In this document: one piece after another, positions 33,296 through 45,800 of the stretch
Numbering within the stretch: position 1 is the stretch's first letter
How the letters are laid out: every line of letters begins with the position of its first letter
From: Brachynemurus nebulosus
Lineage: Eukaryota > Arthropoda > Insecta > Neuroptera > Myrmeleontidae
DNA: 64,000 nt
Direction: 5' to 3'
Assembly (NCBI GenBank): GCA_035578155.1
Contig: JAPWDM010000001.1
Coordinates: forward strand, 77,379,972-77,443,971
The notes under the pieces: generated by a model
Seen by the model: the letters and a program-made list of their open reading frames with translations, nothing else
Databases searched by the model: none
Told to the model about the DNA's origin: nothing
Translations under genes and position numbers: made by a program

Positions 33296-33864
33296 GCTAG
33301 GGAGCTGGTGGGAATTTCGGTATATGATTTCATCGTCATTGATACTAATGTGTTATATAGTTTACTACTGTGTGAATAAGGAAAAATTAGAGCAAAGTTC
33401 AAATGGTGCTGACTTTTCTTGAAAATGAATTTTGAAAATTAGAAGAATAAGAAAGCTCCCTTAAATTACATCATCGTGTCTGCCATGGATATATAGTGCT
33501 AAAGACAGTAAGTATATAATAAATTTGTGGAAGATAGACGTCTACATTGTTGCATTAAAAAAAAATAATGATAAATTTATTTTCAAAAAAATATTTTAAA
33601 GAAAAATACAGCAATGTAGATGTCTGCTTTCCACAAATTTATTATATACTTACCGCCCTTAACACTAAATATCAATGGCAGACACGATGATATAATTTAA
33701 GGGGGCTTTCTTATTCTTCTAATTTTCAAAATTCATTTTCAACAAAAATCAGCCCTTCTTAACTCTGCTCTCATTTTTCCTTATTCGCACAGTAGTAAAC
33801 TATATAACATATTAGCATCTATGACGATGAAATCATATACCGAAATTCCCACCAGCTCCCTAGC
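33296..33864. mobile_element. 569-bp foldback MITE in the GPCR intron, TA target site
   Basis: Inverted arms of about 260 bp start GCTAGGGAGCTGGTGGGAAT (33296) and end with CCCACCAGCTCCCTAGC (33864). TA flanks both sides, as for Tc1/mariner-type MITEs. The arms diverge by roughly a tenth and have a short A/T-rich loop. No transposase. Confidence 0.8.
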
Positions 33865-34977
33865 TATAAAAAGAAGTCAGCTATACAAAAGTATTTTAAA
33901 AAAATTTTTAAAAATTGTTTTCATCTGTGTAAAACCTTTTAAGGCACGTACACTTTTTAACAGCTTATATTTTCGTTTATTTTTGAGAAATTCTGAAACT
34001 CTTTTTTCAATGAATCTACTAAGTTTGAACACAATTGGAGGTTGCAAATGCATGAAGGGGTTATGTCATATTTTGTTGAAGTTCAACAATAAACATATGT
34101 TATTGCATAGGAAATATGTAAATTTTAAACTGTAAAATTGTAAAAATATCCCATAAACCCTACATGCACTTGCTCCTTCAATTCTGGACTAATTTTGGTG
34201 CTGGACCATTGATAAACAATTTTTTGTTTTAACAGATAAATCATGTCGAATTTCTGAAAACTATTATACACAGTCTTGTCTTGTTAAATTATTTCACAAA
34301 TATTTTAAGGATTCGAGAAAATATCCGAGCTTCATAAACACGAATCCAAAAATATAATTATTTTCTGAAACTAATTCTTTTAGTGTATGTGCATTAGGGA
34401 TAGTGGGTTTACATCATAGCATTAAGTATAAACAAGACCGGATTTATATTAAGTGCCGCACTGTGCGCCATGAAAAATGTCGCCCTTAAAAAAAATACAT
34501 TAACTTTTCTATAAAAAAAAAAAAATTCCTACCAAAAATTAGTGACGAGTAAAAAAAAAATCCTAGGCAGTAGTCCCGTGTGCCCCTAATGTAAATCCAA
34601 ACTGGGTATAAGAGAAATAAATAGTCTTAAATATTAGTCATATTTATCAAATTTTAAATAAATGGTACAAATAAATATTCTTACGGATAGCCAAGCCCAA
34701 ACAATTCAGCCAGAAAGTAATAATACTTACAGAGGGATACCTACTCTTCATATTATTAAGTCAGCATAATTCAGCAATCATTACTAATAGTAACAATACT
34801 ATATATACATTTGTGCATTTTAGTTTCCCCGACTGTTGAACGAGATAAATACACATTTTCTAATTGTAAATCACTAAAAGGATGAACTACTTTTTTTATA
34901 CAAATTATGATACTATAAATCTAAAATTTTATATAAATTATAATATTACGTACCTACTGGTTCACGTATTGTTTCAG
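33865..34977 (+). other. GPCR intron, right part; no gene seen
   Basis: AT-rich, ending in ATTGTTTCAG, the acceptor of the TM2 exon. A patch near 34440-34500 (GCCGC...GTGCGCCATGAAAAATGTCGCC) echoes 19190-19205. Confidence 0.45.
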
Positions 34978-35140
34978 GAAACTTCGGTGTTCAAGAAATC
35001 GACTTCATCTACATCTTTTCGTCTCGTTCAGTATGCGAGCGTTTATGGCTCTCTTGAAAGATGTCCTATTTTTGGAAGGAGTAGCAATGTCTCAAAATCT
35101 AATTTTTATTGAGGGCGAAATGTTTATCACTGAATTAAAC
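34978..35140 (+). CDS. Class B GPCR exon: TM2 and first extracellular loop
   Basis: The exon starts with one base (G) that completes the Lys codon left open by the 32171-32406 exon (AA/G), then 54 codons to donor TTAAAC/GTAAAA. It encodes KLRCSRNRLHLHLFVSFSMRAFMALLKDVLFLEG, the class B IC1-TM2 signature (C-x-R-N-x-x-H-x-H-L-F-x-S-F-x-x-R-A). A loop ending EMFITELN follows. Phases agree on both sides, which strongly supports one gene. A GTAAAA donor is weaker than usual, so the exon end could be a few codons earlier. Confidence 0.85.
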
Positions 35141-35887
35141 GTAAAATTATATTTCATCTTTCTTAGTTATAACTATTTAAATAACAAAAACTTCTGTAAA
35201 TCGAGTTTTATAGCTACTTAAATTAGTACATTACCTAACTTAATCGGTAATAGTTATAAGTTGCATATTACACACAAGCAAAAAATTGACACAAGCGCAG
35301 CAGCGAATGTGTAATTACACAAATATGTAATATACCTTATTCGAGTTACTATACTTTATCTACGGTTAATACATTCACAATAAATATAAATTTAGTACGA
35401 AAACATTATATTAAAATTGTATTAAGCCTAGCGATCACAAAAGACTTTAGTCATCATGGCATTTTTGTCAGTCCTCTCTAACCTGTGTGTTAAAGGTAGA
35501 GTTAATCCGTTTTTAGCTCTCCGGTGTTAAGAGAATGGACTGGGGCCTTTATGGTTTTCATAAAATTGGTCCCTTTTCACAGCAAGAGACTTTTGAAAAA
35601 ATGGAAAAAGGTCATTTATGATATAGTTTTGTGTTTATTATTTACGTATACTTATTCATTACCTTTATACATATACAAGGTGTACCAAGTTATTCATTCG
35701 TAAAAATTAAACTATTTATTTTTGATCTGTAAAGTAATTGTAGAATTAATTTTGTTATTGATAATTTTATGACTTAATTTTTTTTTACTAAATATTTGTT
35801 TAACATGTTTAATTGCAATTACGATATAAATTTAATAAATACGGTTTTGATTACTAATATAATCAAAAATTCAGCAACTTTCTAAAT
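35141..35887 (+). other. GPCR intron; no gene seen
   Basis: Start of the 16-kb intron. AT-rich, nothing recognised. Confidence 0.4.
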
Positions 35888-36205
35888 ATGGCAAATTGTT
35901 ATGTTTACATATATCCTTTAAAAGAAATGGTTCTGATATCAACAATCAAGTTAAGGCGTTTTATATTGTTGCCGCTGGGGCCTTCAAATTCTCTGTTTCA
36001 ATTTACAGCCTTGCTTGTAAATAATTTTTTCCAAGATAACAACCGATTTGCAACGCCTCCAATCCTGATACTTTACACTTATAGCAAACCTCCTTACGAA
36101 TTTCAGGAAAAAATCGGTACTAATCCAAAATACACGATTAAGGATAAAAAGACGAGGAATTTACCGTACTATTTGTATGCACGGATGCTTAAGAAGCGTC
36201 ATTAG
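35888..36205 (+). CDS. 105-codon ORF of unknown nature, possible retrocopy or 3' exon
   Basis: The C-terminal half (KPPYEFQEKIGTNPKYTIKD ... NLPYYLYARMLKKRH) looks like a genuine basic protein end and not chance, and an AATAAA signal follows at about 36250. The first third (MANCYVYIYPLKEM...) is less convincing. An acceptor-like AATCAAG or TTTACAG could begin an exon inside. I do not recognise the family. It lies in the GPCR intron on the same strand. Confidence 0.3.
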   Translation: MANCYVYIYPLKEMVLISTIKLRRFILLPLGPSNSLFQFTALLVNNFFQDNNRFATPPILILYTYSKPPYEFQEKIGTNPKYTIKDKKTRNLPYYLYARMLKKRH

Positions 36206-37049
36206 ATGAATGTGTCAAATATACCCTTGTTTTAATTATTAGAAGCACAAATAAAAGTTTTGTGATACTAAATTAATACTTTTTAATAAAAAAAAAAAGT
36301 CATTTGATATTTTTAAATAAATGGTATGTTGTTAACTATAAAGAGAAAACCGATATTTTGTTTAAGTAGCGTAAAGTAATTATAATATAAAAACTTAAAG
36401 TTATTACGGTATAAAAAGTACTTCTTAAAACTCGACACCACTACCGTTAGGTGACAAAAAGGTATCATTATATTCTTAAGAGTAATACTACCTTGTACAC
36501 TTTTTTGTTTTACTACATTCTTACCACCTTACATACTCTCTTAACTATTCGAATATCTGTAGGAGTATGGCCAAGGAGGTCTTTTGAAGAAATGGATTTT
36601 CTGACGAGAACTGTTAACGCTATTTTGATTTTTAATTATTCATAAAAAAAGTCTTTTAAGCACATCAATACACATACAAATGCATATGTGTGAAAAATTT
36701 ATTTCCATAAACTGATTTGTACATTAATTCGAAAAATGAGCTATAATTTCACATTCACAAAGAAGCATTACCTTTCAATACTATGGTACAAAAATGAAAC
36801 AAATCTTACAAACGCCAATAACACAATTTGCCGATTTTACATATTATTTTACCAAAGACTGGCTTCTAATTCAGCTACTGTCATTACAATTTAGTGTCGG
36901 AAACAATTTTCTACATATTGCAAGAATTTATGTATATACAGTAACTATATCACTTATTAATTACGTACAGTTTTTTGAAAATAGAAATTTAACAAATTAA
37001 TGCCCAGTGGTACGGTTTTTACTTTAAGTATATAGTACAGGATACCTAT
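36206..37049 (+). other. GPCR intron; no gene seen
   Basis: AT-rich. Short open stretches at 36451-36645 and 36794-37000 have no domain features. Confidence 0.35.
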
Positions 37050-37470
37050 AGGAAGCGATCTTCACCGATGAGGTAACCGGATGGAATCTATTTCTTATGA
37101 AATAAAATAAGTTAAGAAAAGTAACGGTAATGGGTTGCCTAATGAAGTTTTGTCAAGACTATCTTTAATTAAAAATTCAATAATTAATTTTTTTGCCATA
37201 TCTTCACCGATCTTGTAACCAAAAAAATTGAACACTAATCGAAAGTTTGAAGTCAGTAGAATATGCAAACGTAGGATTGCTTACCCTTTTTTTGTCAAGG
37301 CTATATAGTTGCCAGGTTTAAACAGATGAATTGAAAGTGATATCTTCACCGATCTGGTAACCAAATAAATTATATATCAAAATAAAGATAATTTTATTAC
37401 AAAACGGCTAGCATAAGATTGCCTGTCAAAAAAACAGTCAAGAGTCAGGGTTGTAAGGTTTTGAAATTCA
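37050..37470. repeat. Three degenerate ~141-bp tandem repeats
   Basis: TCTTCACCGATSWKGTAACC recurs at 37059, 37201 and 37343. A second block TTGTCAAGRCTATMT recurs with the same spacing (37151, 37293), and a degenerate GTCAAGAGTCAGG lies near 37438. Confidence 0.65.
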
Positions 37471-37610
37471 AAAACTGAAGCGTATAGAAATGAGCGGGAA
37501 AAGGAGGCTATCCATTCTGACCAGTGCCGTAGACGATATTTCATTTAATTTTTTATTTTAGAGAATAAAAAATATCTTTATTATTCATAAGCTTTATACA
37601 AATATTATAT

Positions 37611-37612
<2 letters not shown>

Positions 37613-37669
<57 letters not shown>
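37613..37669. repeat. (TA)n microsatellite
   Basis: About 57 bp of TA dinucleotides. Confidence 0.95.
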
Positions 37670-37670
<1 letters not shown>

Positions 37671-37782
37671 CTATATATTAATATCAATAGTGGATATGAT
37701 TTTTACACTGCAAACACAATTTTGACATGTTTTTAAATAAAAAATAGCGTTTTATATTACAAATACGTGAAAGTAATAATTA

Positions 37783-38923
37783 CCCTCAGTTGGGACGAAT
37801 CTAGACGATTTTTTCAGTTTTTTGGCAATAAATTGTTTAGAGTTTATCTAAAAAATTCTAAAAAAATCTGGACAGTGCTTTATTTGCAATATAAGTCACA
37901 TTCAGTCATCCATATGTGTAAAATTGGACATAAAAAGATAAAAATAGCTGAATTTCCAATCTGAAAATTCGCTAAGCTAAATAACTGCATCAGCGAATGA
38001 CTTTTGATGAGTGGAATAAAACATTTTGGATTTAAATGAATTTTATTTCGATTTGCCTTTGAGTCTATCATGTAAGGTCGATTTGGAAACATGGAAATAT
38101 TCAGCAGCTTGTCTGAGCGATTTTCTGTTATTTTTAATATCGGAAAGCAGGGGCGCAACAACTACATATCTACAGGGGGAGCAACAAAAATTTAAATTAT
38201 CAAATTTTTTGATAACGCAGTTCTCCGATAACAATGGAAAATGTTGTAATAAAATGTCGTTTCCGAAAATTTGATTTTCAAATAAAAAATATTAGCAAAC
38301 CACTAAAAATTTTACTTTTTAATATAAATAAAATAAATTGAAGGAAAATTTCCAGGTAATTTTAGGGGGTCCGGACCTCTTGGACCTCCCCGCTTGTTGC
38401 GCCTCTGTCGAAAAGAGCCCATTTTATGTTATCTGGACTACAGTTTATGTAGTTTATACCGTAGTTTATATAGTAGTTTATAAACTTTCTTTTTATACTG
38501 ACGCAACATGGTGTATGAATTCGCCTCACCTATAGACAATTTTTTGTTAATCAGTTTATAAAAAAAAAAATTAAGCACAATACAGCTTTCATTTTTGGTA
38601 CATATATTATCAAAAAAACGCCAAACATTTTGTTGCCAGTCCCTACTTTATATATATAACTGTTTTTTTTTTTTTTTTTTTTTTGTACAGCAGTTTCTAG
38701 AATGCGCGTTATTTTTAAAAATTATAAACAATGCGCCTGTAAAATAACAAAATACAAAGATGTCACGTTCACCGCTTTTCTTTGATAACTAACTTATAAC
38801 TGACAAAATTCAGTAGCATAAATTGATCTATGACTATGTACGGTCATAACACTGGCGAACAAATATCGAGAGGCAGCTCTGTCTAGCTTCGCCCCTCCTG
38901 TCTAGATTCACCCCAACTGATGG
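37783..38923. mobile_element. Pogo-like DNA transposon remnant, copy 2
   Basis: Terminal inverted repeats CCCTCAGTTGGGACGAATCT (37783) and its counterpart ending CCAACTGATGG (38923) are flanked by TA on both sides, the pogo/Tc1 target. The interior matches 5733-6624. On the minus strand 38043-38234 keeps a pipsqueak-type helix-turn-helix. The rest of a transposase is absent. The poly-T at 38661-38684 looks secondary. Confidence 0.7.
38043..38234 (-). pseudogene. Pogo/pipsqueak-type DNA-binding domain remnant
   Basis: The reading frame ends SLRQAAEYFHVSKSTLHDRL plus KGKSK, the classic HTH_psq/CENP-B-N-like motif at the N-terminus of pogo-family transposases (helix 2 AAEYFHVSKSTL, recognition helix STLHDRL). 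The DDE catalytic region is missing, so this is a deletion remnant. Confidence 0.6.
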
Positions 38924-38993
38924 TACCTAAAAATATTTTAAAGAAGTATTTTAACAGTAATATTTAAAAAAAAAACTGAATGACAAAAACGTA

Positions 38994-39880
38994 CCGTAAA
39001 ACCGTCTAGACCCGGACACTTTGCACCAGTCTTCAAAGTAAGTAGTTTCTACATTAACCTGCCACAATAAACATTCGTTGTTGACGTCATTAGAGAGAGA
39101 AAAACATCTTCTAAATAACTGTACCAATAGAAACTACGGATTTCAACTTCTACTATCTCATTTTACAGGATTACTATTCTCCAGTTTTTCAAAGAAATAA
39201 AATGTGTGTCTAACTTAGACATGTAATTTTCGTTATAGTTGTCATATTGTTTTAATTTTGATATGCATGTGTTCAGAATTTTATTGCGCATCATTTAATG
39301 ATGTTTGAAGTTACATTCGATGTATATATAAAAAATACATGCTATATACATATATCCGTTTAGACCCGGACACATCAGTTTATTACACTATGGCCACGAT
39401 TCGCACTGGCTGTAACTTCCACTATCCATACGTTATATTCCCGCCAGAATTACGCGGTTTATGCCTCCTTCTGGTGTCATATCGCATGTTTACTACATAG
39501 AGAGGCATACTATGTATTGACCCCTTTCCCTTCCCACAAAATGTTTTGAAGCCTTTGACAGGTTCAAAGACATCAGACGATATAAAACACTGTCCTAACC
39601 CCGACGGGAGAGGTTATTTTGCATATTATTACATTATTTAAGTAAGTGTCCGAGTCAAGACGGATTTGGGGTAGACCCGGACACTTACTAATTATTTTTT
39701 ATTTTTTTTTTTTTTTTATTTTTACTTATAATGAAACAAATGGGTTAGGGATATAACAAATAATATACGCTCTTTCTAATGGTAATACTTTTATTGGTCA
39801 TATCTATGAAGGAAACATGTATAAACATAAAATTATACCAAAAAATGTAAAAAAGTGTCCGGGTCTAGACGGTTTTACGG
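38994..39880. mobile_element. 887-bp MITE with perfect 28-bp ends, TA target site
   Basis: CCGTAAAACCGTCTAGACCC... (28 bp, 38994-39021) is exactly inverted at the right end (GGGTCTAGACGGTTTTACGG, ending 39880). TA lies on both sides. TAGACCCGGACAC occurs again inside (about 39361 and 39671), forming subterminal repeats. No ORF, so non-autonomous. TA and the ending style fit Tc1/mariner/pogo. Confidence 0.85.
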
Positions 39881-39982
39881 TAAGTAAATATGAAATTTAA
39901 GTATTTTTAAAATTAATTTTGTCTTGGTAATTATACTCGTATGTAATAAGCACATACATAAGTATATTTATTATCTTTTTAG

Positions 39983-41105
39983 AATTCTGCTTCCAAAAAA
40001 GGAAAAGTTCGGGATGCTAACTTTTGTGCATCAGAAAAGTAACTTCTTTATAATTTAGTCTTTAAATACAAAAATATAATTGAAAATAAAACAACGGACG
40101 CTGTAGCTAATGAAGAAAAAAATAAAACGTGGGAGAAAATAGCTAGAGAATTCAATGCAGCTTGCCCTGGGAGCTTGCCCAGCTTGCAGTCGAGAACTCC
40201 AATCTCCTTAAAAAAGCTATATCATAATAAAAAAACAAGAAATACGAAAATTAGCCGCTGAAGCTAAGAAGGAAGTATATTTAACGGGTATATTGTGTTA
40301 CTTCAAAAATAATTATTTAAGTAAAATTTATTAATAATTTTCAAAGAAATTTTAGGTGGGAACAAGCCAAGCATTGAGTTAAATTCGGAAGATGATTTAG
40401 TTTTATCGCTTATTAATAGCAAATCCGTTCATGGTTTAGAAAATCCTTTTGATTCATACCAAATGGATACATTTCAAAAACTATAGTTGGTTCACTTTAT
40501 TTGGATATAAATCACATATTTGGTGTAATTAAAAATTACATTTTTTAATTTATAGCAATCTGATCGAGAGGAAGATCTGTCTGTACCAGCTAAAAAAGCA
40601 AGACGGGACAGCGTCAGTGAAATAAATAACGAAACAGTACATTGGAAGTATTTTTTTTATTTTATAAATACTATGAATGTATATTTAGATTAAAAATATT
40701 AATTACTAATGTATTTTTTTTCAGATGCCTACAAACAGTTGGTCGCAACCAACACCATCTATATTGAGCACAACAGTACATAGTGCCTTATATAATAAAA
40801 AATCAAATATAAAAGTAATGAATTTATTTTCTTAAATTTTTTATTTTTTTACTGTGAAATTCTTTTAGAAAACCTTTTCTACAGCAAGAAGATGACCTGC
40901 AACAGTTGTAAGAGCATTGACTTCATCAATTATGTCAGAAAAATATCAGGATTTAATTGGGAAAAGAATGGTAGTAGCAAATATGGAGACGGACTCGATT
41001 GAAAAACGAATGTTGTGGGAAGGTGAAAAACATCATTTAGAAAAAGAAAAACTTTTATTAGACATTCAAATAAAAAAAAGAAACGTTAAAATAATTAGAA
41101 AATGA
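39983..41105 (+). pseudogene. PIF-Harbinger Myb/SANT partner protein, decayed (element 1)
   Basis: A set of exon-like pieces: 39983 onward (KKGKVRDANFCASEK, then stop, then FKYKNIIENKTTDAV and KTWEKIAREFNA), a piece at 40356-40485 (GNKPSIELNSEDDLVLSL), KKARRDSVSEIN near 40590, and the C-terminal coiled helix 40917-41105 (MWEGEKHHLEKEKLLLDIQIKKR-like). This is the layout of the Myb/SANT-like protein that Harbinger elements need for nuclear import and DNA binding. It contains a TAA, a frameshift near 40255 and a TGA at about 40893, so it is dead. It faces the nuclease gene convergently. Confidence 0.6.
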
Positions 41106-41230
41106 AAATAAATTAGTTTAAAAAAAATGTTATGTGTAAATAAAAATTTGTTTTAATTAAAATATTTTTTTATTCAACAAAATGTATATTTTAATATGTG
41201 TTTAATTAATTCATTTATTTATTTAATTGT

Positions 41231-42120
41231 TTAGTTGCATAAAATTACAAACTGTAAATACATATTTCCAAAATAATTATTAATAAAAGTATTTTTGAGG
41301 TCAATAATTTCGTTTGCTATGGAAACTGCTACAATTTGCCCATTATTAATTAACAGTTCAAATTCATCTATATCAATATTTTTTGGCGAAGGTGGCAGTT
41401 CATCATGCGTTGTACGTGCAATATTTTGTAGTACTGCAGCAGCTGCAATTACTGGTAGAGATGTTTGAAGTTTTAATCTCAAACCATATGCAAGAAAAAG
41501 AAAACGTCTCTTCCAATTTCCGAACAATCGTTCAATGGTATTCCTGGTTCTTATATGTGATCCACTATATAGTTGTTCGGCCCTTGTTACAGGATTTGCT
41601 AATGGAGTTAAAAAATAATTTCGCAGTGGATAACCTCTGTCACCCAAGAGCACCGTATTTAAAAAATCACCACCTTGCTCTTAATCGACTGTTAATAAAA
41701 ATCGTCGAATCGTGTGTAGATCCTGGCCACCTTGCTACTATATCTAATATTTCTAAATTTGCAGTGGCAGTAACTTGGGTATTTATTGAAAAATATGACT
41801 TACGATTATAAAACATTTCTACATCGTTACCACCAGGGGATTGTATTTTAATATGAGTGTCATCTATCACTAACAATACGCGAGGAAATAACGCAATTTC
41901 GAAAAATTCGATTTTTATTCTTTGAATAGCAGTTTCGGTTTCAGGCATTTTAATGAATATTGGCCGAAGCATTGCAATTGCTCTCGGGACACGCTTAATA
42001 ATTCTCGATACCGTTGAAACATGCATACCTCCAAAATCAGCGATAGAATTCACATGTCCAAAAGATGCATAAAATACAAGCGTCGTTAATAATTGATTCA
42101 TTGGGGAAACACTGTTGTTA
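41231..42120 (-). pseudogene. PIF-Harbinger nuclease (HARBI1-like), frameshifted (element 1)
   Basis: The first part (42120-41667) holds SVSPMNQLLTTL, a helix-turn-helix GGMHVSTVSRIIKRV, VIDDTHIKIQSP (first catalytic Asp) and ARWPGSTHDSTIF. The second part (41653-41231), in another frame, holds LLGDRGYPL (second Asp) and TRNTIERLFGNWKRRF (Glu). So the DDE triad of the DDE_Tnp_4 family survives, but a small indel at about 41665-41670 breaks the frame after RLRARW. The N-terminal ~80 residues upstream of 42120 are missing or in an unrecognised exon. No terminal inverted repeat was found. Confidence 0.75.
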
Positions 42121-43157
42121 TTAAAACAGAAATAGAGATATTTGCTTCTGAGAGGTCCCTGGGGATTTCTCGAGTGAAGGCTCCTCGTGAAAATATAAGC
42201 AAATTAAGAAAATTTTCTCCGAAAAAAAACTTCCTTCCTATTGTACTATATAAGCCACACAAATTTAAATAGTTTTAGACTGATACAAAAACGTATCTAA
42301 ATTGTGTATCTAGATACAAATTTATTTTGAGTATCTGTATCTGTAACAAGATACACTCTGAGTATCTGTATCTGTATCAAGATACATTTTATATAGTATC
42401 TATACAGCACTGCGGAAACCATACGAACTATAAAGACTATACCAATCGGTTTCCCCCAATAGACCGATAAAATTTACTCATTTAGAGGGAAATAAAAAAA
42501 AATTGTTACCTGGACTTTTATATAGTAAAGGGGTTCACAATAAACATAAAAAAATAAATGTGTTAGTAGGAGCGGAGGAGGGTCGATTTGAGAGGTCTCA
42601 AAGGGGTTAAAAATTGTATTATTGTAATTTCCCGCAAAAATCAAAGTCAAAGGAAAAAGTATCCTTTACAAAAGTTGTAGATCATGCAAAAATTTACAAC
42701 TTGTTAAAGCTCACTTTTTAACATGTCATAAAATGACAGCCCTTTGGCATGTAATGAAAGTTACATATTTACAGTCTCTTTGATATCTGTAAGGCGCAAG
42801 CTCGAAAATACGTGCATGTTTGCTTATAGCTAGGTTTGATTTTCAATATCTATTGATTAGTATAATTTTTAACATCAGTTGATCAATATAATTTTTCAAT
42901 ATCAGTTGATTAACATAATTTACAATATCAGTATGTTTTTTAATGCGGTATAATTAATATAATTTTTGAAGTAGTATGATTTTGAACGATCTTTAAATTT
43001 AAAAAAGATTATTATTTAAACCGTTTTAGTGTGAGTACTCGCCCAAAAAAATCAAGTCTACCGCTCATCTCCGTTGTGTAACATACCAACCCAGTTATCA
43101 AAATGGCGAAAGTAATTGGACGCTCCTATGATTCGCTTGCAAATGTGCAAACATGGG

Positions 43158-43158
<1 letters not shown>
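42121..43158. other. GPCR intron; short repeats, no gene
   Basis: Around 42294-42412 GAGTATCTGTATCTGTA recurs two to three times with AAGATACA between copies, mirroring itself as a small foldback. Around 42840-42920, TATCAGTTGATTARYATAATTTT recurs three times. Confidence 0.45.

Positions 43159-43234
<76 letters not shown>
43159..43234. repeat. (TA)n microsatellite abutting the errantivirus
   Basis: 76 bp of TA running directly into the residual 5' LTR with no other host sequence between. Confidence 0.95.
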
Positions 43235-43239
<5 letters not shown>

Positions 43240-43284
43240 GTATTGTTGTAAAAATAATTTTTTTTAAACATAAACTTCTATCGA
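43234..43284 (+). repeat. Residual 5' LTR (last ~51 bp)
   Basis: AATTTTGTATTGTTGTAAAA... to ATCGA matches the end of the 3' LTR (50520-50569) with few changes. The rest of the LTR is replaced by TA repeats. Confidence 0.8.
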
Positions 43285-43292
43285 GTTTAGTT

Positions 43293-43311
43293 TTTGCGCA
43301 GCCAGTAGGAT
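43293..43311 (+). other. Primer-binding-site-like sequence
   Basis: TTTGCGCAGCCAGTAGGAT, nine bases inside the LTR end, resembles the GGCGCAG.C.GTAGGAT sites used by 17.6/297-type errantiviruses. Confidence 0.5.
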
Positions 43312-43707
43312 AAGTGCAGGAAAATTTCGTAAACCTCCACTATCTATGCGCTCATCGTAAAATTAACGCGACGGTTAAACTACGAGTGTCTTTCAAGGCT
43401 TTGGAGTCGAACCTACGAAACAAATAAATTAAATACAACTCGACTGGAATAGTAACAGTGGTTTGGGGCAACATATGTCAGACAACGACATTCTCGACGG
43501 ATTATCAGGAGCCAATAACGAACTACCCATTCACGGCAGTTTACTGTGGAGAAGATTGGCTTCGTTCTGTTAACGTCTGGAACTACACGTACGTTGGTTC
43601 ATTGGAATATGTGGACATCACCGACTCTATTGTTGTCTTAACTTTCCTTTATTATCGCTTGATTTTCAACGCCCAGATCTTACCCTTCTGTTAAAAGTAT
43701 TAAATAC

Positions 43708-44930
43708 TTGAAGAAAGACGACGGTTTATCGCTCGATTCAGATTCATCAAGTAGTTGTAACTACGCAAATAATTTTGATATTTTTAATAACAAAAATAAT
43801 AATAGTAATAGTAATTTAGAAAATAATTTAGAAAAAACAAATATGGCTCAAACAAGATTGGTATCTATTCACCAATCTGCAAACGCAGTTGAAACGTTAC
43901 TAAAACTTTTCAAATACCAGACATTATTAAAGTGATTGTACCATACGATGGTAATAGAAGTAGTTTATTTAATTTTATAGACAATGTAGATATAGCAATT
44001 GATTTATTGTTTAGCTTAAGAGATGACAATTTAAAAAACTTATATAGTAATAAAATTCGTAAAAAGATCGTAGGCCCAGCAAACGACGTATTAAATCAAT
44101 ACGGTCGCGTTAGGAACTGGGATAATATTAAAGAAATACTTATAGGACATTATGCAGACAAAAGAGATGAGTACAGTCTCACACGGGACCTTTACTCATT
44201 AGCACAAGGCAGTTAGTCCGTTGAGTTGTTCTTTGGACGAGTGAATGAAGTGCTCGCTCAATTAATAAATAATATCAATTAATAAACAATGTTTCACTAA
44301 TGTATAGTGGCGAAAGTATAAAGCGAATAAAAATAGAACATTACAATCAAGCCGCATTAGATTTCTTTTTAACCGGCTTGGATAGGAATATAGGTAATAT
44401 AGTACGTGCCTTCCAATCCAAAACTCTGGGAGACACATGGCAATTAAACGTTTACTATAAACAGACTCAATATGGTAATAGGGGCAGACTAGCAAAACAG
44501 ACAAATACACAACCACCAAAACAAATTATAAGATATATACAAACACAACCACAACCCCAAATTCCATATACACCTAGGCAACATTTTAATCAAAATATTC
44601 AGCCAACACAGAATATATTTGAAAATCTCCCTAGACTACAATATGTACCGCAAAATTAGCGAAATTTCAATAATTTTAATCAACAATCGATTATACATAA
44701 CCCAAGTACATCACAAGGTCCACAACAACTACCACAAATTAATCGGTTCATACCCGAACCAATGGGTACTAGTTTAGGAAACACTAGACGCGTTAATACA
44801 AACAATAATAATATGATTAGACAGATAGGACCACCAAGAGTAGTATCTAAAGAATTATTTAACACAGAAAATAATTATGACGAACAAGAATATGATGACA
44901 AGATGGTAAAATAATTAAACTCGTTCGAGT
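43708..44930 (+). pseudogene. Errantivirus gag, decayed
   Basis: Acidic Ser/Asn-rich start (DGLSLDSDSSSSCNYANNF), then a capsid-like part from 43932 (VPYDGNRSSLFNFIDNVDIA, KKIVGPANDVLNQYGRV, IKEILIGHYADKRDEYSL) that hits an in-frame TAG at 44214. The frame resumes as VELFFGRVNEVLAQL. A Gln/Asn/Pro-rich C-terminal region follows (44300-44900) with another stop at 44657. Zinc knuckles are not seen, as usual in errantiviral Gag. Confidence 0.75.
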
Positions 44931-45024
44931 ATCAGTTTAACAAGGAACCTAATCCCGTTGAATTTGATCAAACAGACTTGAATAACATAAATTATGTAGA
45001 GGATGAGGGTTTTCTGCCTACAAC

Positions 45025-45360
45025 CTCGAATCTGCCGGATACATAGAGTTAAATCTCCAGCAAACAAAAAACGGAACGTTACCTTGTATACTAATTAGGA
45101 ATGGACCTCACATACTCAAGTTCCTCATTGATACCGGAGCGAACAATAACTTTATCGACCCTAAGCATACGGACAAAATGACGTTAATACCAACCGACAT
45201 TGAAGTAAAAACTGCTTTAAACACACATAAAATCAATAGCAAAATATGTGTACAATACTTAAAAGAATTGAACAACAAAGACCCGCTAGAGTTCTTAATC
45301 TTCAAGTTTCACTATTTCTTTGATGGTATTATAGGTAACCAGACATTACGGCAATTATAG
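45025..45360 (+). pseudogene. Errantivirus aspartic protease region
   Basis: Contains LKFLIDTGANNNFIDPK, the D-T-G active site of retropepsins, and ends FDGIIGNQTLRQL followed by TAG. Confidence 0.75.
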
Positions 45361-45800
45361 ACAAAAATAAATTACAACAATCGTACCATACAGTTCGGTA
45401 ATAAAGTGAATAGACTCTATTATAAACCGTGTATCACACCTCTAGTATTCACGCTTGAAGCACGCGAACAGCGATTAATAGAACTACCCACACTAGTTAA
45501 AGATGGTGACATATTAGTACCTAGTATTAAGTTAAATCATCATGTACAAACTATTAATGGAATATAAACAGCATATAATAATAAAACAAAAATATTTATC
45601 ACTAATAATTCTGATGAAAAACAACACATTATCATAACACAACCACTGAATAGTGAACCGTTAAATAACTGCATAGAAATCAACAATATCAATACACACG
45701 AACCAATAGATGTGGATTATTCTGACAACTACAAATTCGTTACCGACAACATACGGATGAAGCACTTAAAGAAGAACAAAATGCTTTAATCAACCTATGT

